DNA of 40,974 bases from Candidatus Peregrinibacteria bacterium GW2011_GWF2_38_29 (GTDB lineage: Bacteria > Patescibacteriota > Gracilibacteria > UBA1369 > UBA12463), in contig LBUS01000011.1 in the NCBI GenBank assembly GCA_000992695.1, positions 1-40,974 of the forward strand, given 5' to 3'. Positions within the stretch are counted from its first letter, which is position 1, and the number at the start of each line of letters is the position of its first letter. The notes under the pieces are model-generated. The model did not search any database and was not told where the DNA came from. It saw only the letters and a list, made by a program, of their open reading frames with translations. Positions 26,588 through 35,190 of the stretch are shown in pieces. The translations under genes and the position numbers were made by a program.

Positions 26588-28348
26588 ATGAAAAAAATCT
26601 TAATCACATCACTGGCAATCTTAATCCTCGGAATAGCTCTGAGTATGCCGGCATTTGCCGAAGATTCTTCAAGCTTGCCACTCAGCAATAAAAAGCTATT
26701 CACAAAAATGCTTAGCGCGGCAGGAATTGATAATCCTGAATATGAATTTAGCCTGTCTGATATTTTCGGTAGTGATGAAAAATCTTACGGTCAAAATCTA
26801 TATCTCGCGATGTATCAAAAAGTTGCTATTGAACCTCAAGAAACAGCTTTAAATAAAGTTGCTCAAATGAAAGGCTTGAGCGCTGAAGAAGCAAACTCGA
26901 TTCTTAATGGAAGCATAGAACCTCTTATTCAATCTCATCCAAAAATATCACAGGAAGATGCTTTAAGATGGGCCGCTCAAATGCGAGAAATTTATCAAAA
27001 CAACTTTGATACGGCCAGCCTTAGCGCCGAAGCTGAAGCCGAAATAATGCCTACTGAAATATTTGCGAATAACGATACTTCCGATTCAGGATTTGACCTT
27101 GTTGCAGACCTAAATGACATCGAAAAAATTATGTTTATTGATGTTGGCGCCGTTGATGTTATGCAAACATATTCAGGTGGACAGCCTTATAAAGATACGA
27201 AAAAGCCACAAGACATAGCTCCGGGACCTGAGCCTTCGATTGCGAATCCTCAAGCTGAGTCAAATTCCGGATCAGGAGGTGGAGCCGAACAAATATCATC
27301 AGCTTTAACTGAAACACCTAAAAATAAAGCACCAAAAGCAAAAATTGGGCCAAAACCGTTTGGCACTCTATATACGCCTGAGGCTGATAAAAGTGCTCTT
27401 GAGACTTCCGAGGCCCAAGTTGCCGTTGATAATGCCTGCCCAAGCGATCCTGCGCTTGATTCAGCAATAGAAGAATATGATCAAACACATGAAACTTCAG
27501 AACCAACGCTTTCTTCCGGGAACACAACGAATTCAAACGGCTCCACCGGATCAAAGGATAACGGAAGCTCCAATGGTACCACCGGCAATACCGGGAACGG
27601 CTCAAACAACTCGCCCAATTCCGAATCCGAAGATATATTTGCCGTAAAAGACATAGATCCTCTTCCGGATAAGATAGAAATGGCACCTGCCGGCCAACAT
27701 CAAACCACAGATCTTTGCCCTGATGGTGCGTTTTTCTGCATAAAAATATCCACACATTCCGCGAAATACAACACTTACTACCCTGCTGATCCTTGCATCG
27801 CATGTCATGTTGAAAAAATGAATGAAGCCATGAAAAAGCTAAATTCACGCAATTTAATGCCAAAAAAATTGACAGGAAATCTTATGGAAGTTGCAAAATG
27901 CAAAAAAGGATTTAGTCTTAGCAATTTACTTAATATCAACCTGATTACTGTCCCAATGCCAATCAGGACCCCGGAAGGCAAAGAAGCCTCATTTGGCAAG
28001 AATATAATGGATGAAATTAAGTATTTTATTAATAACTCCACGTTATTTAAGGTTGGCGAAGACTTTAATAAAGCCGCTGAAATCGTTGATACATGGAAAT
28101 CATCCGCAACAACACAAGAAGATCTTTACCTGCAAATCGAGCAAATGATTCAAGCCGCAAAAGCTAAATCTGAAATAAATCTTAAGGTAAATGAGGCGAA
28201 AATTGATAGTTACTCACAAGGCTCATTTTTCCAGCAATTAACGCGTCAACTTGAACAAATGAATGTATTTTTTGAAAGCTTTAAAACGCTTATTGAAGGA
28301 ATTAACGATACTTGCGGAGAAGTTGTTAAAAAAGAATATGTAAAATAA
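26588..28348 (+). CDS. exported protein with low-complexity linker and single CxxCH, 586 aa
   Basis: Signal peptide at 1-24 (ending MPAFAED). N-terminal helical domain to about residue 150, a Pro/Lys-rich stretch, then a Ser/Gly/Asn/Thr linker at about 310-350, and a C-terminal helical domain with several Cys (DLCPDGAFFC, DPCIACH, VAKCKK, NDTC). CIACH matches the haem c attachment motif CxxCH, but it is single and no distal haem-ligand context is evident, so a disulphide or metal role is equally possible. The start ATG 26588 follows the previous stop by 1 bp and is preferred to 26561, which lies inside the upstream gene. Function unknown. Confidence 0.85.
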   Translation: MKKILITSLAILILGIALSMPAFAEDSSSLPLSNKKLFTKMLSAAGIDNPEYEFSLSDIFGSDEKSYGQNLYLAMYQKVAIEPQETALNKVAQMKGLSAEEANSILNGSIEPLIQSHPKISQEDALRWAAQMREIYQNNFDTASLSAEAEAEIMPTEIFANNDTSDSGFDLVADLNDIEKIMFIDVGAVDVMQTYSGGQPYKDTKKPQDIAPGPEPSIANPQAESNSGSGGGAEQISSALTETPKNKAPKAKIGPKPFGTLYTPEADKSALETSEAQVAVDNACPSDPALDSAIEEYDQTHETSEPTLSSGNTTNSNGSTGSKDNGSSNGTTGNTGNGSNNSPNSESEDIFAVKDIDPLPDKIEMAPAGQHQTTDLCPDGAFFCIKISTHSAKYNTYYPADPCIACHVEKMNEAMKKLNSRNLMPKKLTGNLMEVAKCKKGFSLSNLLNINLITVPMPIRTPEGKEASFGKNIMDEIKYFINNSTLFKVGEDFNKAAEIVDTWKSSATTQEDLYLQIEQMIQAAKAKSEINLKVNEAKIDSYSQGSFFQQLTRQLEQMNVFFESFKTLIEGINDTCGEVVKKEYVK

Positions 28349-28351
28349 AAA

Positions 28352-29482
28352 ATGAAAAAAACTATTAAAAAAATATTGGCTTTCACTCTCATAACGGCTT
28401 CGCTATGCGGATTTATGGTTGTTCGCGATTATAGCGAGCCAACTCTCACAAAAGCTGAAAGCTGCTCTGCTATCAACTATTACAATGATTTTGATATATT
28501 TTTGAGCAATCTGGTCAGCTATGATGATTTCTCCGAATATTTTAAGGACATCTTTAGCAGAAATTCATGCCAAAGAGATGATATTTTCATGCTTGAAACG
28601 CAAATACAAAAGCAAACAAAGCTCATTAGACAGGCTTATGAAAATTGTAATCCCGGAATACTAACCAAGCTTATACCAAAAGTATATACGCTTCAGGTTG
28701 AGCTCATGTATCTTCGAAAATTTGCTATAAACAATCCAAATAAAACCGCCGGACAACCTGAGATGATTCCGTATGAGACATATCGTCTTTATACTGACCT
28801 ATCTAAAGAATTTGTTGTTAATAAAAAAATATTTAAACAAAACGAATTTGATGCCGTTTATGACACAATAGCCACAAAATATGCTACAAAATTGGATGAA
28901 TATAACAATTGCGTTGATGTTTCATGGAAAGAGCTGAATGAAAAATGGGACGAATTTGTTGCAATGCGCGCAGGTATGACTCCTGCTGTGGATAAAATGA
29001 AACAAAGCATTCAGAACAAAGCTAAGAAGATAAACGAAGCTCCTCCAAAAGGCCGTGGCGAATTACTTGAAAGTCTTTTTGCAATAGGCATAAACGGAGT
29101 TGATGCCCCACAAGGCTTAAGCGAAATAGTCCAAGAATATCAAAAAAATAAACCCGGATTCATGCCGGATATTGATGATCCAAACAATCCCGTCAAAGAC
29201 AAACCTAAAACCGAAGGTAGTTCCAATACAACAGGCGTAACATTCGACAATATTGTAAGCGGGTATGCCAGCGCAAACGACAAATATGAAAAGGATAAAG
29301 AGGCCACGGATATACTCACAAAGTACCGCTTTTTATATAGAGACGACGCAGACGAATCTATAAAAACCTTAATTGAAAAAATAGACGACCTCAATAAAAC
29401 AATCGAAGGCACCTTCCCTGCCGAACAAAACTTCTTCAAATGCGCAAAGGCAATCAAGGCGAAACAATGCCAAAATAAGTAA
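28352..29482 (+). CDS. exported protein of unknown function, 376 aa
   Basis: Signal peptide at about 1-36 (ILAFTLITASLCGFMVV, then a less hydrophobic part ending KAES). The mature part is mainly helical, with paired Cys (SCSAINYY, RNSCQRDD, YENCNP and two near the C-terminus, FFKCAKAIKAKQC). The gap to the upstream gene is 3 bp. It is the last gene of the 16-kb surface operon and is followed by a strong terminator. No homologous family is recognised; the shared pattern of secretion signals and terminal Cys with its neighbours suggests they act together. Confidence 0.85.
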   Translation: MKKTIKKILAFTLITASLCGFMVVRDYSEPTLTKAESCSAINYYNDFDIFLSNLVSYDDFSEYFKDIFSRNSCQRDDIFMLETQIQKQTKLIRQAYENCNPGILTKLIPKVYTLQVELMYLRKFAINNPNKTAGQPEMIPYETYRLYTDLSKEFVVNKKIFKQNEFDAVYDTIATKYATKLDEYNNCVDVSWKELNEKWDEFVAMRAGMTPAVDKMKQSIQNKAKKINEAPPKGRGELLESLFAIGINGVDAPQGLSEIVQEYQKNKPGFMPDIDDPNNPVKDKPKTEGSSNTTGVTFDNIVSGYASANDKYEKDKEATDILTKYRFLYRDDADESIKTLIEKIDDLNKTIEGTFPAEQNFFKCAKAIKAKQCQNK

Positions 29483-29515
29483 TTGCACATACGCTCTCGG
29501 TCTTCACAGACGGCC

Positions 29516-29545
29516 AAAAACCCTCTGAGGGGTTGAGGGTTTTTA
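29516..29545 (+). terminator. terminator of the surface operon
   Basis: AAAAACCCTC (29516-29525) pairs perfectly with GAGGGTTTTT (29535-29544) around a 9-nt loop. The A-run on one side and T-run on the other mean it could also work for minus-strand transcription. Confidence 0.9.
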
Positions 29546-29549
29546 TAGC

Positions 29550-29565
29550 TTTTCTAGGGCTAAAG
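29550..29565 (+). repeat. direct repeat copy 1 (TTTTCTAGGGCTAAA)
   Basis: Identical 15-mer to that at 29650-29664, exactly 100 bp apart. The intervening 85 bp is pyrimidine-rich on the plus strand and carries no gene. Confidence 0.55.
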
Positions 29566-29649
29566 GTTCTAATTTTACTGTTTTACTATTGTCTTTCTTT
29601 TGTGGTCTTCCTTTTGTGTTTTGGTTGTTTTTTTATCGTAACTTTCGGT

Positions 29650-29665
29650 TTTTCTAGGGCTAAAA
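29650..29665 (+). repeat. direct repeat copy 2 (TTTTCTAGGGCTAAA)
   Basis: Second copy of the 15-mer at 29550, located just after the stop codon of the minus-strand zinc-ribbon gene. Confidence 0.55.
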
Positions 29666-29678
29666 GTAATCTGATTTT

Positions 29679-29876
29679 TTATTTATGAGCATAGCGCAGC
29701 ATTACACCGAGAATCGCGCCTTTTAACTTATTCTTGAGAATTTCCTTATAGTTCTGCTGTACAACCGAAGCTGTCATTTCACGAAGCAGAGCCTCTTCAC
29801 ATTCCCATTTGCAATAAGGGCAATTTCGCATATTCGACGAAACTGACTTCCCGCAATTTAAACAATTGACTATCAT
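29679..29876 (-). CDS. zinc-ribbon protein, 65 aa
   Basis: Two CxxC knuckles, NCLNCGKS and NCPYCKWEC, 15 residues apart, form a rubredoxin-like zinc ribbon at the N-terminus; a basic helical tail (KEILKNKLKGAILGVMLRYAHK) follows. The ATG at 29876 starts just before the ribbon, as usual for this class. An upstream TTG at 29930 would extend it by 18 basic residues and overlap the HTH gene by 8 bp, which would couple the two. Probably co-transcribed with that gene. Nucleic-acid or protein binding is likely; exact role unknown. Confidence 0.75.
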   Translation of the reverse strand: MIVNCLNCGKSVSSNMRNCPYCKWECEEALLREMTASVVQQNYKEILKNKLKGAILGVMLRYAHK

Positions 29877-29922
29877 TTTTGTTTGTTTATTGACCTTACG
29901 CGCTTTTTGCGCTCCAGGCCTT

Positions 29923-30204
29923 CTACTCAATCACGAAATGATCTCTACCCGAACTAGATTTTATAATTCTTAAGGCACTTCCCTCAGTCTTGGCTACCCC
30001 TGTTGGTTTGCGCTTAGCAGATGTATCCTCGACTTTTTGGCTTAATGACTCCGTAAAATTCTCTAGATCCGCTTCTTTGATCCTATACATACGTCCAATC
30101 TTGATCGCTTGCAGGCGTTTTGATTTTATCAATTTCAAAACTGTGAAAGGGTGAACCTGCAATATTTTTGCGACTTGTTCGGATGTCAAAAAATTCTCTG
30201 TCAT
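29923..30204 (-). CDS. excisionase-family (HTH_17/MerR-like) DNA-binding protein, 93 aa
   Basis: Residues 1-~55 form a winged helix-turn-helix of the excisionase type: FLTSEQVAKILQVHPFTVLKLIKSKRLQAIKIGRMYRI followed by the acidic D-L-E-x-F end. The rest is a basic, Ser/Lys-rich tail ending in SGRDHFVIE. Such proteins are transcription regulators, phage excisionases or small-plasmid factors. No integrase is in the window. Directly upstream lie two arrays of 10-bp-spaced ATTAAA units, its likely operator region, with a -10 TATAAT 25 bp ahead of the start. Confidence 0.9.
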   Translation of the reverse strand: MTENFLTSEQVAKILQVHPFTVLKLIKSKRLQAIKIGRMYRIKEADLENFTESLSQKVEDTSAKRKPTGVAKTEGSALRIIKSSSGRDHFVIE

Positions 30205-30210
30205 TTTTAA

Positions 30211-30310
30211 TTGTTTTAAATTCCTGCTGATTATACTACATTACATTCAATTTCAGCAAATTTTATTAAACTTTATTAAATTACATTAAATTTCTGACAA
30301 CTTTATTTAA
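30211..30310. repeat. decamer array A: about ten units of TTnnATTAAA in 10-bp phase
   Basis: Read in steps of ten from 30211, successive units end in AAA or a near match: TTGTTTTAAA, two weak units, TTACATTCAA, TTTCAGCAAA, TTTTATTAAA, CTTTATTAAA, TTACATTAAA, TTTCTGACAA, CTTTATTTAA. No insertions break the phase. The array covers the promoter of the HTH gene (-10 at 30230-30235). One helical turn per unit would put the AT tracts on one face of the DNA. Confidence 0.75.
30230..30259 (-). promoter_or_regulatory. promoter of the HTH-zinc ribbon unit, inside array A
   Basis: On the minus strand, -10 TATAAT (30230-30235) and a weak -35 TTGCTG (30254-30259) at 18 bp. Predicted leader about 18-20 nt to the ATG at 30204. 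The upstream DNA is entirely phased AT units, which could act as an UP element or as operator sites. Confidence 0.5.
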
Positions 30311-30327
30311 AAGAACATTATTTCGTG

Positions 30328-30368
30328 AAACCACTATATACAATTTAACACAATTTTTCAAGTGGTTT
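30328..30368. repeat. 8-bp inverted repeat between the two decamer arrays
   Basis: AAACCACT (30328-30335) and its exact complement AGTGGTTT (30361-30368) enclose 25 nt that hold two copies of ACAATTT. It is the only non-periodic segment between arrays A and B. Confidence 0.45.
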
Positions 30369-30370
30369 GT

Positions 30371-30510
30371 AAAGTGAATTTAACTTAATTTCATTAAATT
30401 ACTCTTAATTTTGTTTAATTTTATTAAATTTGGTTAAATTCTATTAAATTTTAGATAATTATATTAAATTCTAATAAAGAATATTAAACTTTATTAAAGT
30501 TTGTTAAACA
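30371..30510. repeat. decamer array B: fourteen units of nnATTAAATT in exact 10-bp phase
   Basis: Read in steps of ten from 30371 the units include TCATTAAATT, TTATTAAATT, TGGTTAAATT, CTATTAAATT, ATATTAAATT, ATATTAAACT, TTATTAAAGT and TTGTTAAACA; all fourteen share T/A-TAA at the same place. The phase is kept over 140 bp without indels. It fills most of the 347-bp gap between the 88-residue gene and the HTH gene. No ORF is credible here. Confidence 0.85.
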
Positions 30511-30551
30511 ACATTAGCACAAGTATGTTGGCAGTGAAAAATAAAAAATTA

Positions 30552-30818
30552 TTACATCTCTTTGTAATACCTTACGTCATCTGTAAATGTAACCGAATGG
30601 ACAAGTGGAGCTATTGACGCTTCATATCGCACAAGCAATCCTCCGTCGTTAGTGGTTATTGTCATTGATTTTCCATTTAACTCTGCTGTAAGTCCCTCGC
30701 ATGATCTAATCGTTCTTAAATATCCTTGTGCCAATACCGCACTTTTAAAATCTACAACCATTTGCGTTGCTTTTGATAAACCGCACTCCATTGGATCATC
30801 GTGCACGTTTAAACTCAT
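30552..30818 (-). CDS. uncharacterised small protein, 88 aa
   Basis: Soluble protein with several Cys (MECGLS, IRSCEGL) and a C-terminal beta-like half (GKSMTITTNDGGLLVRYEAS, SVTFTDDVRYY). No family is recognised and no signal or membrane segment is seen. It lies upstream of the decamer arrays on the same strand as the HTH gene, 41 bp before array B. ATG at 30818 is preceded by an AT-rich stretch with TATATT as a possible -10. It may be co-regulated by the array, but this is inference. Confidence 0.6.
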   Translation of the reverse strand: MSLNVHDDPMECGLSKATQMVVDFKSAVLAQGYLRTIRSCEGLTAELNGKSMTITTNDGGLLVRYEASIAPLVHSVTFTDDVRYYKEM

Positions 30819-30865
30819 AATCTATCAAGTTACATTAATATAATAACATAAACTGATGATTTAAT

Positions 30866-30877
30866 CAATTTAAATTG
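30866..30877. repeat. 12-bp palindrome downstream of uvrA
   Basis: Perfect palindrome CAATTTAAATTG, 11 bp past the uvrA stop codon. It has no following T-run on the minus strand, so it is not a normal intrinsic terminator; it could be chance in AT-rich DNA. Confidence 0.3.
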
Positions 30878-30888
30878 CCTCCGTCCCT

Positions 30889-33807
30889 CTATTTTTGAAG
30901 CCACTTCCCGGTCAAGGAGTCTTTATTCTTCATAATCTCTTCAGGAGTGCCTTTTGCAATGATTTCACCACCAAGGTTGCCACCGGCCGGTCCAAGGTCA
31001 ATTACGTGGTCAACCGACTTAATCACGTCCAAATTGTGCTCAATCGTGATGATTGTATTGCCTTTATCGGTTAAGCGATGCAAAACCTCAAGTAATTTCT
31101 TAATATCGTCAAAATGAAGGCCTGTAGTCGGTTCATCGAGAATATATAGGGTTTTACCCGTAGAACGCCTTGAAAGCTCTGTAGCGAGCTTAATTCTTTG
31201 CGCTTCACCTCCTGAAAGGGTTGTTGCAGGCTGTCCAAGGTGAATATAACCCAGTCCAACGTCTTGAAGCGTTTCCAGCTTGATTTTGATGTTTGGTATA
31301 GCCGAGAAAAATTCAACCGCCTCATCAACTGTCATATCCAGCACTTGTGCGATGTTTTTGCCTCTATAACCGATCTCAAGAGCCTCTGAATTGTATCTCT
31401 GGCCCTTACATTCTTCACAAGTGACATAAATATCAGGCAAGAAGTGCATTTCTATCTTTTTTGTACCTTCACCTGCACAAGCTTCACAACGGCCACCTTT
31501 TACATTAAAGCTGAATCTACCGGCTTTATAACCGCGAAGCTTGGCTTCCGGCGTCATGGCGAAGATGTCTCTGATATCAGTAAAAACGCCTGTATATGTT
31601 GCCGGATTTGAGCGCGGAGTGCGTCCAATTGGAGATTGATCTATATTAATAACTTTATCAATATTCTCAACTCCTTCGATTTTGTCATGTTTTCCCGGAT
31701 TTGTGCGTGAACCATAAACATCCTGCATTATACGTTTTACAAGAACGTCATTTACAAGTGTTGATTTGCCTGAACCTGAAACTCCGGTGACGCCAATGAA
31801 CATTCCAAGCGGAAATGAGACCGTTAGATTTTTGAGATTATGTTCACGAGCACCTGTTATTTTAATAAATTTACCATTTCCTTTACGTTTTGGTTTTGGC
31901 TCATAAACAAGCTTTTTGCCACTTAAATATTGACCCGTGGAAGATTTTGCATTTTTCATGATTTCAGCCGGCGTTCCTTGTGCGACAACCTCTCCACCGT
32001 GCTTACCTGCTCCCGGACCAATATCAAGAATAAAATCTGCGGATTTCATCATGTCTACGTCGTGCTCAACGACAATGACCGTATTATCAAGATCACGAAG
32101 CTGCATTAATGTTTGAATGAGTTTTTCATTATCATCCTGATGAAGCCCAATTGTTGGCTCATCCAAGACATAAAGCACGCCTGATAGCTTTGAACCGATT
32201 TGTGTTGCGAGCCTGATTCTTTGCGCTTCACCTCCTGATAACGTATTTGCCGAGCGATCAAGCGTTAAATAAGGCAAACCGACATTCATAAGGAATTGTA
32301 GGCGATTTTTTATTTCAGCGAGTGGAAGTTTTGCGATTTCCGCCTCGTTTTTTGATAAAACTAAAGTTCCCGCGAATTTTAAAGCTTCATCAATCGACAT
32401 TTGCGAAACATCGACAATCGACTTTTTATCAATTGTGACAGCCAAAACTTCAGGTTTTAACCTTGCGCCGTGACATGTCGGACACTCAAGAATGCGCATA
32501 AAACCTTCTATTTTCTTGCGAACGTAATCCGAATCGGTTTCCATATATCTTCGCTCCAAATTAGGAATTACGCCCTCAAAAGTTGTGTTGTAATCGCCCT
32601 GAAAACCGCTTACCGCAATGTCATCATCTGAATCGTCGTCCGAATCGCGTGAAATAGATCCGCCAATTCTGACTGTATATTTTTTATCTCCTGTGCCTTG
32701 CAAAACCAATTCCATGGCTTCTTTTGATAATTGCCCTACCGGCATTTCCATGGAAAATTTGTTTGCCTTGGCAACCGCTTCAAGAATTCTGTTATACCAA
32801 GTCAAATGCGAAGTTGTTGAAGACCAAGGCATAATCGCGCCCTCTCCAAGTGTTAAATTCTTATTTGGCATAACAAGATCAGGATCAATTTCCAGCTTTG
32901 TTCCAAGCCCATGGCATGTTGGACACGCGCCATGCGGACTATTAAAAGAAAACATTCTTGGTGAAATTTCCGAAATACTTATATTACACGTTGGACATGC
33001 GTATTTATCCGAATAAATTTCTTCTTTTTTTGTATCGAAATCCTGAACGATTATTGTGCCTTCGCCATGTTTTATGGCTATTTCAACTGAATCTGCAAGC
33101 CTTGAACGATCCGGATTTGGCATATCAATCTCCTGCCCTGAAGGAAGAACTTTTTTGATTGGTTTGAAGTTTTTTACAACTAAACGGTCAACGATAATAT
33201 CAATTGAGTGTTTTTTATTTTCATCGAGCTCGGGAACTTCAAGAATGCTATATGCATTACCATCAACGCGCGCCCTAACAAAGCCAAGTTTCTTAATTCT
33301 TTCAAAAACGGCTTGATGCGCACCTTTTTTATCACGAATCATTGGCGCCATAATCATAATTTTGGAATCTTCTTTCATATCTGAAATTATTTCCACAATT
33401 TGGCTGACACTTTGACGCGTAATAGGCTTGCCGCATTTTGGACAATGAGGATGTCCAACTTTGGCGAATATAAGCCTTAAATAGTCATAGACCTCTGTTA
33501 TTGTTCCAACCGTTGAACGTGGATTTCTTGGCGCTGATTTTTGATCTATTGAAATTGCGGGCGAAAGTCCGTCGATGGAATCCACATCCGGCTTTTCCAT
33601 TAATTGCAAAAATTGTCGCGCATAAGTTGAAAGCGATTCGACATATCTTCTCTGGCCTTCCGCATAAATTGTATCAAAAGCCAGAGTTGACTTACCTGAG
33701 CCGGAAAGCCCTGTAATAACTGTTAATTTGTTCTTTGGAATCTCTACTGAAATGTTTTTCAGGTTGTGTAAACGCGCGCCTTTTACTGTAATTTTATCAA
33801 TCGGCAT
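30889..33807 (-). CDS. uvrA: excinuclease ABC subunit A (UvrA)
   Basis: DNA damage sensor of nucleotide-excision repair; a dimeric ABC ATPase that loads UvrB. 972 aa, close to the usual ~940. Two ATP sites: Walker [10 protein letters not shown] (about 31-39) and GVSGSGKST (~650), with signature [14 protein letters not shown] and [14 protein letters not shown] and Walker [12 protein letters not shown] and [11 protein letters not shown]. Zinc modules: CPTC...CPTCHG (about 265-300) and CEAC...CEEC (about 755-785), plus an early HPHCPKCG. A small acidic Ser/Asp insertion ([14 protein letters not shown] near residue 390) is unusual. Transcribed from a promoter with TTGACT/TAAAAT inside repeat tract 3; single-gene unit. 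Confidence 0.98.
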   Translation of the reverse strand: MPIDKITVKGARLHNLKNISVEIPKNKLTVITGLSGSGKSTLAFDTIYAEGQRRYVESLSTYARQFLQLMEKPDVDSIDGLSPAISIDQKSAPRNPRSTVGTITEVYDYLRLIFAKVGHPHCPKCGKPITRQSVSQIVEIISDMKEDSKIMIMAPMIRDKKGAHQAVFERIKKLGFVRARVDGNAYSILEVPELDENKKHSIDIIVDRLVVKNFKPIKKVLPSGQEIDMPNPDRSRLADSVEIAIKHGEGTIIVQDFDTKKEEIYSDKYACPTCNISISEISPRMFSFNSPHGACPTCHGLGTKLEIDPDLVMPNKNLTLGEGAIMPWSSTTSHLTWYNRILEAVAKANKFSMEMPVGQLSKEAMELVLQGTGDKKYTVRIGGSISRDSDDDSDDDIAVSGFQGDYNTTFEGVIPNLERRYMETDSDYVRKKIEGFMRILECPTCHGARLKPEVLAVTIDKKSIVDVSQMSIDEALKFAGTLVLSKNEAEIAKLPLAEIKNRLQFLMNVGLPYLTLDRSANTLSGGEAQRIRLATQIGSKLSGVLYVLDEPTIGLHQDDNEKLIQTLMQLRDLDNTVIVVEHDVDMMKSADFILDIGPGAGKHGGEVVAQGTPAEIMKNAKSSTGQYLSGKKLVYEPKPKRKGNGKFIKITGAREHNLKNLTVSFPLGMFIGVTGVSGSGKSTLVNDVLVKRIMQDVYGSRTNPGKHDKIEGVENIDKVINIDQSPIGRTPRSNPATYTGVFTDIRDIFAMTPEAKLRGYKAGRFSFNVKGGRCEACAGEGTKKIEMHFLPDIYVTCEECKGQRYNSEALEIGYRGKNIAQVLDMTVDEAVEFFSAIPNIKIKLETLQDVGLGYIHLGQPATTLSGGEAQRIKLATELSRRSTGKTLYILDEPTTGLHFDDIKKLLEVLHRLTDKGNTIITIEHNLDVIKSVDHVIDLGPAGGNLGGEIIAKGTPEEIMKNKDSLTGKWLQK

Positions 33808-33841
33808 AAGTTTAAATTCGAATAAAAATTAAGTGTGTGTA

Positions 33842-33871
33842 ATTTTAGCACGAGATTCACACGAAAGTCAA
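33842..33871 (-). promoter_or_regulatory. uvrA promoter
   Basis: On the minus strand TTGACT (33866-33871), 18 bp, extended -10 TGC-TAAAAT (33842-33850). The -35 falls inside heptamer repeat tract 3. Predicted leader about 28 nt. No LexA-type CTGT-N8-ACAG box is evident. Confidence 0.6.
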
Positions 33872-33917
33872 AACTCAAAGGTCATAACTCAAAACCACAA
33901 TTCAAAAATCAAAAGTT
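33864..33917 (+). repeat. heptamer/13-mer repeat tract (copy 3)
   Basis: Units AAAACTC, a 14-mer AAAGGTCATAACTC, the 13-mer AAAACCACAATTC (33891-33903), AAAAATC and AAAAGTT, the same design as the tracts at 8125 and 13080. Here it lies upstream of a minus-strand gene (uvrA), so the orientation relative to the gene is opposite. Confidence 0.75.
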
Positions 33918-33989
33918 TAAAAAGGTTTAATGTGGCGATTTTTGAGATCAGCCTGCCGTGAGTCGACCCAAGAAATATAACAAAAATAA

Positions 33990-34030
33990 GACTTATTGCA
34001 CAATATAGATTTTTGCTTCGAAGCAAGCTC
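33990..34030 (-). repeat. 41-bp inverted repeat, left copy
   Basis: The reverse complement of this segment matches 37437-37477 at 39 of 41 positions. It includes the palindrome TTGCTTCGAAGCAA and overlaps the stop codon of the 34029 gene. The pair brackets the PrsW operon exactly. Confidence 0.85.
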
Positions 34031-35189
34031 AGTTTTTAAAAAATGATTCCGCGTGAATTGTTTTTAAAACATCTAGTGGACCTAGCCCCTGCTCCAACAA
34101 CGCTTCAACTCGCACCAATAAAGCGTCGTGCTTGGCTTTTAAAGCTTTGAAGTCGGAATTATTTTGATAATCATGCACGACGTAGCCATCGCTCCATATG
34201 CTAAAGTTAAAATCCGGCTGAGGTTGTTGCACAAAAGATGAATAATTTAAAACTGATTCTCTGTCATATCCCAAAAGCAGTCCAAGTCCTTTATCGTTAT
34301 CAGTCCCTATATTTGCACTATTCCTAGCATCACTTTTGTTTAATATTTCACCTACCGCTCCATCAACATCTCCTTCCCCAACACCACAACTTTCAAAAAT
34401 GTCAGCGTTGCCTCTAGTTACACCTGAAACTGCATGTTCATTATAAAAAACCGATTCATAAAAAACAACATTTTTCGGTATAGTCTTTAATAAATTTTGC
34501 CCCAAAAAGTTTCGTGAAATAACATGCGTTTTATGAAAAACTTTTTTTATACCCGGCATTATAGAGGCTATGTAATCTAAAAAATCATCAGCCTCAACCG
34601 ATTCCGCATATATGTCCGTTCTTCTAGAATAATTCGCCGCATTAATGCCTGCTAAAACAAGCATTATTGCTTTATACCAACTCTCTCCGCATAAAACTTT
34701 TACGGCTCTTTTTTGCATCTCTATATCTTTAGCATTTGCGTTTTTTGTAAGCCATTTTTTTGATAATTTCTCAACCTTTTCTCCTCTCTTCCTTACTCCG
34801 TTTTGAGCCTTTATTCCATCACGAGCCGATGCCGGCATAATATATATTACGTTCCCATCCGATGTTGCAATTTCTATTCCACCCTTTATTGCGTTTTGAC
34901 CATGAGCGCAAAGATCTTTGTACGTTCCTCCCTTAAAAAACTCTTTACATTCCGGATCGTCTATCTGCTTTGATGGATATGAAAATATTTTTAAACCTAA
35001 AAAATTTAATATTTCTACATTTTTAAATTCATTCTCTCCATTCTCATAAAAAATTATCGGATGCTCACCTATGTTTGTAGCTAATGTTGTTTTTATGTTC
35101 GGTAAATACCTTTGCAAAAGTGCTAAAGCGGCTTCCGCGCACTCTACTTCTCGCAAATCCTCAATTGGATCCGGTTCATTAATTCCCAT
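34029..35189 (-). CDS. uncharacterised protein, 386 aa
   Basis: Soluble, without signal peptide or transmembrane segment; no family is recognised. An acidic start (MGINEPDPIEDLREVE) is followed by a mixed alpha/beta region and a C-terminal helical segment (ALKAKHDALLVRVEALLEQ). Cys residues at DDPEC, DLCAHG, VLCGES and FESCGVG may be structural. It is last in the operon PrsW-199aa-217aa-386aa; the gap to the preceding gene is 1 bp, so translation is coupled. Its TGA lies in the left 41-bp inverted repeat. Its conserved neighbours may be lineage-specific. Confidence 0.8.
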   Translation of the reverse strand: MGINEPDPIEDLREVECAEAALALLQRYLPNIKTTLATNIGEHPIIFYENGENEFKNVEILNFLGLKIFSYPSKQIDDPECKEFFKGGTYKDLCAHGQNAIKGGIEIATSDGNVIYIMPASARDGIKAQNGVRKRGEKVEKLSKKWLTKNANAKDIEMQKRAVKVLCGESWYKAIMLVLAGINAANYSRRTDIYAESVEADDFLDYIASIMPGIKKVFHKTHVISRNFLGQNLLKTIPKNVVFYESVFYNEHAVSGVTRGNADIFESCGVGEGDVDGAVGEILNKSDARNSANIGTDNDKGLGLLLGYDRESVLNYSSFVQQPQPDFNFSIWSDGYVVHDYQNNSDFKALKAKHDALLVRVEALLEQGLGPLDVLKTIHAESFFKN

Positions 35190-35190
35190 T

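Noticed and set aside
30205-30540. CRISPR array
   Set aside because: Units are 10 bp without spacers and there are no cas genes; this is a phased AT array.
29679-30818. Integrated phage or plasmid remnant
   Set aside because: An excisionase-type HTH alone is not enough; no integrase, replication or structural phage gene is present in the window.
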